Assembly (NCBI GenBank): GCA_035048495.1
Contig: CM068548.1
Coordinates: 13,567,464-13,631,463 of the forward strand
Reading direction: 5' to 3'
Source of the DNA: Euptelea pleiosperma
Taxonomy: Eukaryota; Streptophyta; Magnoliopsida; Ranunculales; Eupteleaceae
Length of the DNA stretch: 64,000 nucleotides
Shown one piece after another: positions 58,329 through 64,000 of this stretch. The notes below the pieces were generated by a model. The model was not told where the DNA came from. It saw only the letters and a list, made by a program, of their open reading frames with translations, and made no database searches. Positions within the stretch are counted from its first letter, which is position 1. Every line of letters begins with the position of its first letter. Position numbers and translations under genes: made by a program.

Positions 58329-58756
58329 CATCTTTTTCGGTGATCTCTAGCCGTTGGACTCGAGCATTTTTCATCAGGTGATTAGTAATCGTTGGATTCA
58401 AGCATTTTCTTGGGTACTTAGATTGAATGTCTTGAGATCATCAATTAGACTGATTTTCGGTGTGTGGGTCCATCAAGAGGTGGGCAATTCAATCATGGGT
58501 AAGTGGGCCCGGATAGTGTGCCCCGTGATGCATTTTCAAGCACACTGCAGCGCCTCAACTAGAGGGAACTATATAATTTTGTTTTTGCAAGTCACCTCGA
58601 AAAAACCAAGTGCCACACTCTTCGGTTTTGATGTTTAGTGAACTGTTTTAAAACTCGTCAAGTAAACTCGAAAATCAGCTGAGTCGACTCGATTTGGCTG
58701 AATTTTGAGTTGACTCGAAATAAACTCGAATTGAATAAACAACTGACTCGGTGCTT

Positions 58757-58778
58757 TTTTTTTTTTTTTTTTTTTTTC
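58757..58778. repeat. Poly(T) tract with adjacent GACTCGA-rich sequence
   Basis: An uninterrupted T run, flanked by ACTCGAAAATC/GAGTCGACTCGA-type repeats (58650-58990). The (C)TCGAG-rich flanks on both sides are probably one more degraded inverted-repeat element. Confidence 0.4.
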
Positions 58779-59367
58779 ATGTAAAACAAGACGCACTAAG
58801 TCCGTTGTTTTACAATCGACGCACAAAATAAGTTTCTAGAACGCCTTGTCAACACAAACTCAACCAAATCTTATATATTATGCTTATAAATTATTACTCG
58901 AGTTGAGTTACTTCAGGTCGAGTTCGAGTCTTCGAGTTAACTCAACTCGGTAGACTTTCGACTCCAGTCGAGTTTTGGAATTTTCAAACACTGGTTTAGT
59001 GCATCTCTGGGTGGACCTAAACACAAAATAGCTTAGATGGTGATTTCTAGCAGTTGGATTTACCCATTTTAATGGGATTATTTTTGACCGTTGGATTTGA
59101 GCTTTTTTTGGATGTTAAAAATCTAACTGGTAAAAATCACCAATCAAGCAGATTTTTGGTGTGCACAGCCATCAAGAACTGGGCCAAACATCCATAATTA
59201 GGTCGGTGGGCCCGAAAGAGTGCTCTACGTGGCATTTTTGGAGGGGAGACTTCAAAAATTAAACTTATCAAATATATTTCTATTATTATGATAAAATCTA
59301 TTTCTGTTTGATTTCTCTTCTTTCAGTTGTTAGTAGTTTGATCTTCTTAAAGAAGAAGAACATAGTC

Positions 59368-61359
59368 ATGGAGGTGTTTCCAGAAAGGGTGAGGAGACTG
59401 TGGAATGAATGGGAGCTCCGGGCGATGGTTCTACTCAGCCTAACCTTACAAATCATCCTCATCATCTTTGGCAACCGGAGAAAGTACATCACCAAAACTT
59501 GGGTCAGAGTACTTGTTTGGTCTGCCTACTTGATGGCAGATTGGGCTGCAACTGTTGCCCTTGGTGCCCTCTCCAATGCTGTCGGAGATAATACTGACAA
59601 TGATTCTTTGGATCACAACAACGAACTTGTTGCATTTTGGGCACCATTTCTTTTGTTGCACCTCGGAGGCCCAGATACCATTACTGCTTACTCCTTAGAA
59701 GACAATGAGTTGTGGTTAAGACACTTGCTTGGACTAGTCGTCCAAGTTGGAGTCGCGTTTTACATTTTTCTTATGTCCTGGAAGGGAGCTCCGCTCTCAT
59801 TTCTAGCCATTCCAGTGTTTGTTGCTGGAATTATAAAGTATGGAGAGAGGACATGGGCTCTCAGGTCGGCAAGCCGAGATCAATTTAGAGACTCTATGCT
59901 CTCTCCTCCCGATCCAGGCCCCGATTATGCAAAATTCATGGAGGAATACACTGGGCAACGCATTTTTTACGAAGCAGTACCTGGAACTCGGGGTTTTTCT
60001 TCTTGGGATGACATGGACATCATTCCTGATTCAAACCTAATACTTGCTTCTCATTGCTTATTTGAGAACTTCAAGGGTCTCTTCGTAGATCTCATCCTTG
60101 GCATGAAAGTTATCCTGGAAGGAAGATTGTTCTTCAAAGATTCTTGGAGCAAGGCTTTCAAAGTAGTTGAGGTTGAACTTGGATTCGTGTACGATGTGTT
60201 ATACACCAAAGCAACCACAATTTATACTCTCCTAGGCTGCGTACTCCGCATTATCAGTTTCTCTGCTACCATTTCTGTGTTGGTGACATTCTTGATCCTT
60301 GAGAAGCATGGGTACTTAAAGATCAACATAATCATAACTTACCTATTGTTGGGTGCAGCTGTTGTTCTGGAGATGTACGCAGTTATTTTACTACTTTCTT
60401 CGGACTGGGCAATCATCTGGTTGAGTAAGCACAAGAACAACCCAGTACTGACTTCTATCTTTCGAGCCATCTACTTTGTTGGACTGTTTAACAAACAAAG
60501 GTGGTCTAATTCCATGGCACAGTGTAGTCTATTAAGATTTTGCCTCAAAGACAAGCCATTGAAGTTTCCAAGAATTCAGAAGCTCTTTTGGTTTGATAAG
60601 TTGTTAGAAAAGCACCATTACAAGACTTATGTGGATGTCTCTGATGACTTGAAAGAGTTGATCTTCCAACACCTTCTGGAAAGACTCAATTTTTCTGTTG
60701 AACCCAAGCTATTGTGCACTCATAGAGGCAATTGGGTACTTGAAAAGAACAATTATCGTGATTTGGGTTGGAGTATTTATGTAGAATTCGACCGAAGCAT
60801 TCTTATCTGGCACATCGCTACTGATCTCTGCTATTATAATTCGGATCCTGATACCAACATTAGATCAGAATGTCAAATGATGAGCAAGCACTTATCAGAT
60901 TATATGTTGTATCTTCTAGTTAAGTGTCCTTCTATGTTACCCATGGGGATCGGGCATATCAGGTTCCGAGACACTTGCGCGGAAGCCGTGAGATTTTTTC
61001 AACAAAGAAACTCTGCTGTATCAGATAGAAACCAAGCTTGCATGATGTTGCTTCAAGTGAACACTGAAATTCCACCGAGTGATGTGAAAGGAGATGGAAG
61101 CAAGTCTGTGTTGTTCGATGGATGTAGGCTTGCTAAATCATTGCAAATGTTGGAAACAGATACGAAATGGAAGATCATGAGTTTGGTGTGGGTGGAGATG
61201 CTATCTTATGCAGCGTGTCATTGTAGAGGGATCTACCATGCTCAGCAGCTCAGACGAGGCGGAGAGCTTCTCACTCATGTATGGCTTCTCATGGCTCATC
61301 ACGGTGCGACAGAACAATACCAAATAGCAGCAGGCCACGCCCATGCTCAATTGTTATGA
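59368..61359 (+). CDS. DUF4220/DUF594 multi-span membrane protein (intact copy 2)
   Basis: A single exon encodes 663 aa from ATG 59368 (MEVFPERVRRLWNEWELRAM). An upstream in-frame ATG at 59308 would add MISLLSV... and is less likely, because family members begin at the MEVFP-like position. The N-terminal DUF4220 part has membrane segments near residues 16-33, 43-65 and 90-138. It carries the hallmark LLHLGGPDTITAYSLEDNEL and WLRHLLGLVVQVGVAFYIFL. More membrane segments lie near 285-355. The C-terminal DUF594 signature is VWVEMLSYAACHCRG, HAQQLRRGGELLTHVWLLMA. Biochemical function is unknown; such genes often form tandem clusters in plants, as here. It is the intact partner of the pseudogene at 52929-54937. 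Confidence 0.9.
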   Translation: MEVFPERVRRLWNEWELRAMVLLSLTLQIILIIFGNRRKYITKTWVRVLVWSAYLMADWAATVALGALSNAVGDNTDNDSLDHNNELVAFWAPFLLLHLGGPDTITAYSLEDNELWLRHLLGLVVQVGVAFYIFLMSWKGAPLSFLAIPVFVAGIIKYGERTWALRSASRDQFRDSMLSPPDPGPDYAKFMEEYTGQRIFYEAVPGTRGFSSWDDMDIIPDSNLILASHCLFENFKGLFVDLILGMKVILEGRLFFKDSWSKAFKVVEVELGFVYDVLYTKATTIYTLLGCVLRIISFSATISVLVTFLILEKHGYLKINIIITYLLLGAAVVLEMYAVILLLSSDWAIIWLSKHKNNPVLTSIFRAIYFVGLFNKQRWSNSMAQCSLLRFCLKDKPLKFPRIQKLFWFDKLLEKHHYKTYVDVSDDLKELIFQHLLERLNFSVEPKLLCTHRGNWVLEKNNYRDLGWSIYVEFDRSILIWHIATDLCYYNSDPDTNIRSECQMMSKHLSDYMLYLLVKCPSMLPMGIGHIRFRDTCAEAVRFFQQRNSAVSDRNQACMMLLQVNTEIPPSDVKGDGSKSVLFDGCRLAKSLQMLETDTKWKIMSLVWVEMLSYAACHCRGIYHAQQLRRGGELLTHVWLLMAHHGATEQYQIAAGHAHAQLL

Positions 61360-62017
61360 AAATCGATATGGTTTGCTTTGGAAGGGCCCTCCCATTTTAG
61401 TTTGAATTTCCCCTTGGTTCGTTGTGTAATGATGATATATAGGAGTGTTTTTACCATTAGGACTAGATCTCATTTCTTAAATGAACAACCCTTACTTGTC
61501 TGTTTTAAGCATTTGTCATTCTGGCTGGCATGATAGATTTTCAGGTGTTGTTGAGCTTGCAGACATTTTTTGTCTAGCATTTCCAACTGATCAGTCAAAT
61601 GGATTTTAGCTCTATGATGACTTTTTCAATTGCTACTCTCAAAGATGGGACTTGGGTACTTCCAGTTGTAGGCTGGTAGCACGTACTGTTTCTCCTTCGA
61701 GCACGAGAGTATGGAGTAGCTTGTTTTGGCTGTACGATATCTATTATCTATATAGTACAATATATAAGCCCATAAAGCGTGTGGTAAGCGTTCATGTCAA
61801 CCTTTCTTATTCTTTGAGAACATCTTCTTAATTGCATCTTCCAGATGGTTTTGTTGAATGCTTCAGTTTGTATATAACCTGTTTTCAGCTACATAATACC
61901 TGGTCGACGAATGATCTCGCGCGCTTTATCTTGTATTTTGTGAGCAATTTTAGAACTGCCCATTCTTTGAAGTATTTGACTTTATCTCATATCATCTTTA
62001 ATTCTAGTACGCCATAC
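61360..62017. other. Downstream region of the DUF4220 gene
   Basis: Likely 3' UTR and spacer. No gene or repeat was recognised. Confidence 0.4.
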
Positions 62018-62350
62018 CAAGGTTTAAAAAACGGCCGTTATAACGAAAATAACGGCCGTTATAACCAATTCGGACCTACCCCGTTACATTATGGACCATT
62101 AAAACGCCCAGAAATTAACGGCCGTTATAACGAAAATAATGACCATTATTTTCTGGAAAATTTCGTGAAAAAAAAACGCCGTTATTTTCATTTTTTTCTG
62201 TTATTTTTCCGTTATATTTCGTTTTTTCCCGTCATTTTCCATTTTTGAAAATTTGAATATCAGAGCCATTTTTTCCATTATATTCCACTTTTTTCCATTT
62301 TTTTTGTTTTTGTTTTTGCCCGAGCCTTTTTTTTCGTTATAACGGCTGTA
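62018..62350. mobile_element. CCGTTATAAC-family MITE
   Basis: It begins CCAAGGTTTAAAAAACGGCC and contains GCCGTTATAACGAAAATAAC twice and TTTTTTCGTTATAACGGC at the right. The left terminus matches 46161; the right terminus is lost. Open frames across it are artefacts. Confidence 0.6.
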
Positions 62351-62418
62351 GGGAATAAATCCACACACCCCCAAAATACGTGCTTTTTCCACGGGCTTGA
62401 TATCCTTTGTGTTGTTGG

Positions 62419-63220
62419 ATCCGAGGTCCCGGGACAGATCCGAGGTCAGACTCCGAGGTATCCGATATCAGGTTCCGAAGTATCCGAGATCAGATTCCGA
62501 GGTGTCCGAGATCAGATTCCGAGGAGTCCGAAGTGAGGTTCCGAGACCGCCGAATGATCCTGCAAATAACTCAATGTGGTGGAACTCCACCAAATGAGCC
62601 TCCGATGCTTAAGTCAGTCTTCTGAATAAAAGTTATAATCAAGCTTCAATCTCCAAAATCGCGTCCTTTCTACTGTAGCAAATGCTGCTATTTATAGTAT
62701 TCAAAATTAGATATTTATGCAGATATTTTATATAGACCAATAAGAACTCACCATGTGTCTTTCGATAATAATTCTTCAAGTTTAAAAGTAATTCCGAGGT
62801 TTCCGAGGTTACCGAATATCATATCCGAGACTTTCGAGGATCCCGAATAAGGTAAATAAGATCAAATGCCAAAATCAGTAAATAGCACCCGAGGACCCGA
62901 GGTCATAATTCATGGACCCGAGGTGTCCGAGGTACCCGAGGTCATAATTCATCAGAGTCCGAGGTACCCGAGGTACCCGAGCAATCCGAGGTACCCGACG
63001 TCAATTAATCATGGGATCCGACTATTTCGAGGCACCCGAGCAATCCGAGGTACCCGAGGTGAATAAGTCATGGGATCCGACTAGTCTGAGGTTCCTGAGC
63101 AGTCCGAGGTAGCCGAGGTCAATTTGTCATGGGATCCGACTAGTCCGAGGTTCCCGAGCAGTCCGAGGTAGCCGAGGTCAATTTGTCATGGGATCCGACG
63201 AGCCCGAGGTATCCGAGGTC
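62419..63220. repeat. CCGAG repeat array with 59-bp tandem units
   Basis: About 31 CCGAG motifs, mostly as TCCGAGGT or CCCGAGGT, spread over 0.8 kb, with a gap at about 62560-62785. Within it, CATGGGATCCGAC starts at 63010, 63069, 63128 and 63187, a regular 59-bp period. A related CATCAGAGTCCGAG starts at 62950. Frames across it are repetitive and not typical protein. Confidence 0.8.
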
Positions 63221-63258
63221 CCCAGTAAAGTTTTTCCAATTCCCAGTTTACGGCTACC

Positions 63259-63476
63259 CACGTGTCAGTCGACGCATGTGACACGTGGCACAATCGCATA
63301 CGTCCACGTGTCAACAGATTTTATCCCCCACAATCGCCCCTCTTGGAGGTGACACGTGTCCTGCCGCACGTGTGTACAGCACGTGCGACGACACGTGTCA
63401 CCACCAAGAATGTGACGCGTGGAATGTTTCTGCGTCTCTTCGGCTCCTCTGCGCAGCATTTAATGCTCGCCACGTG
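63259..63476 (+). promoter_or_regulatory. Cluster of eight CACGTG G-boxes
   Basis: CACGTG starts at 63259, 63282, 63305, 63353, 63367, 63380, 63392 and 63471; five are in the extended form CACGTGTC. ACGTGTC is the core of ABA-response elements bound by bZIP factors, and CACGTG is also bound by bHLH factors. The cluster lies just upstream of a TATA box. Regulation is inferred. Confidence 0.7.
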
Positions 63477-63533
63477 TCGATTTGCCATTGGTTCGTACCC
63501 ACTGCTTGTCAGTGTAATCATTACACTCGAGGG

Positions 63534-63541
63534 TATAAATA
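63534..63541 (+). promoter_or_regulatory. TATA box
   Basis: TATAAATA, with CCATTGG (an inverted CCAAT) about 50 bp upstream at 63484. Transcription would start near 63565-63575. Confidence 0.65.
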
Positions 63542-63589
63542 GGTTGCTCTCGTCTCATTTTTCATCTTTTGGATTTCAGTTTCTGTAGC

Positions 63590-63745
63590 CTCTCCTTCTC
63601 GGCAACCTCGGCTCTCTCGGCTTTCACGGCTCCCTACTCTTCACATACCTCGGCACCTTCGGCTACCTTTCTCGGCCCTCTCGGCTTCAATCCTTGGCCT
63701 TCTCGGCTTCATTGTCTAATACTTCTCGGAGCTCTCGGCTCGTAG
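63590..63745 (+). repeat. CTCGGC-rich leader
   Basis: About a dozen CTCGG/TTCGGC motifs (TCTCGGCT, CCTCGGC) lie downstream of the TATA box, ending at a possible splice donor CGTAG|GTAAGC near 63746. CTCGG is the reverse complement of the CCGAG units in the upstream array. Confidence 0.65.
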
Positions 63746-63789
63746 GTAAGCTTCTTTTAGTAAATTCGATGTCATCGGTCTCCTAAAAA

Positions 63790-64000
63790 ATGCCAAAAGA
63801 ATCATTAAAATCTGTTTTAAAACACGCTGATCCCCAAACTTGGCCTCGTCCAGATCTAGATGAGATCCGAGCAAAATACCATATACCCGAGTCAATTGAA
63901 CTTGAGCATGTGCCCAACTCCCTTTTCTATTCCCATCATTCGCTGCCGAATCCGAATGTAACATGTTTAACAGTCGGACAACTTCTCTCGGGTATTCCCC
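63790..64000 (+). CDS. Unidentified ORF running off the window (possibly a retroelement gag-like protein)
   Basis: From ATG 63790 the frame stays open to the end (70 codons seen). It begins MPKESLKSVLKHADPQTWPR and includes LDEIRAKYHIPESIELEHVP and TVGQLLSGIP. Start context AAAAAATGCC. The arrangement IRxKYxIP followed by a hydrophobic stretch resembles the N-terminus of plant 'putative gypsy-type transposase' proteins found in large LTR elements. This is from memory and uncertain. It is positioned about 220 bp after a plausible transcription start. Confidence 0.45.
   Translation, partial: MPKESLKSVLKHADPQTWPRPDLDEIRAKYHIPESIELEHVPNSLFYSHHSLPNPNVTCLTVGQLLSGIP

Larger units (their letters stand above)
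55745..61370 (+). repeat. Segmental tandem duplication, unit B
   Basis: It is homologous in order to unit A: TCCAAGTTTGGTTTTATTCT and TTGGAGACCAGAATAG near 55800-55970, CAATTGAGCC near 56541, ACCATGGTGATGTGTGGAAC near 57131, AACTAGAGGGAACT near 58556, then the gene. It is longer than unit A in places because of private insertions at 56059-56474, 56551-57056 and 57290-58328. Confidence 0.8.

Noticed and set aside
62397..62625. Two overlapping 66-72 codon frames rich in RSDSE-type repeats
   Set aside because: These are translations of the CCGAG repeat array and not plausible proteins.

Overview
This window is nuclear DNA of a flowering plant. The genes have spliceosomal GT-AG introns, and one encodes a chloroplast-targeted photosystem II subunit. 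Others encode a thermospermine synthase (ACL5), a plant MSL-type channel and DUF4220/DUF594 proteins. The AT-rich gaps are full of miniature transposons. The sequence does not fix the species. The many palindromic MITEs and a multi-kilobase intron in a ribosomal protein gene suggest a fairly large, woody-type angiosperm genome, but that is a weak inference.

Layout. Positions 1-7160 are transposon-derived: a nested cluster at the left edge, a TRIM-like three-copy LTR array with a primer binding site (1571-2227), and several palindromic MITEs. Positions 7633-11978 (+) hold a mechanosensitive channel gene (MSL10-like). Positions 14299-14673 (+) hold intronless psbX, facing RPA1 (15489-17691, -). 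A MITE/LINE patch at 18.4-21 kb precedes ACL5 (21431-26216, -, ten exons). An AT-rich gene-poor stretch runs from 26.4 to 29.9 kb. RPS3 (uS3; 29989-36198, -) has a 4.9 kb intron carrying a 1.35 kb fold-back element. It shares a 474 bp head-to-head promoter with a Rossmann-fold protein gene (36673-39288, +). PEX10 (41570-48082, -) has eleven exons including one of 32 nt.

From about 49.6 to 61.4 kb lies a tandem segmental duplication. Each unit carries a DUF4220/DUF594 membrane protein gene. The first copy is a pseudogene (one frameshift, one stop codon); the second is intact (663 aa). Each unit has private transposon insertions for which the other unit is the empty site, which makes those insertions later than the duplication.

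The right edge (62.4-64 kb) is the most unusual region. It has an array of about 31 CCGAG motifs that includes a 59-bp tandem repeat, then eight CACGTG G-boxes in 219 bp, a TATA box, a CTCGGC-rich leader and an ORF that runs off the window. It may be the promoter end of a large retroelement or an unrecognised gene.

The genes are independent housekeeping or developmental genes, with no shared pathway. Exon boundaries were worked out by hand from splice consensus, reading frame and remembered family sequences. Summed coding lengths divide by three for every multi-exon model.
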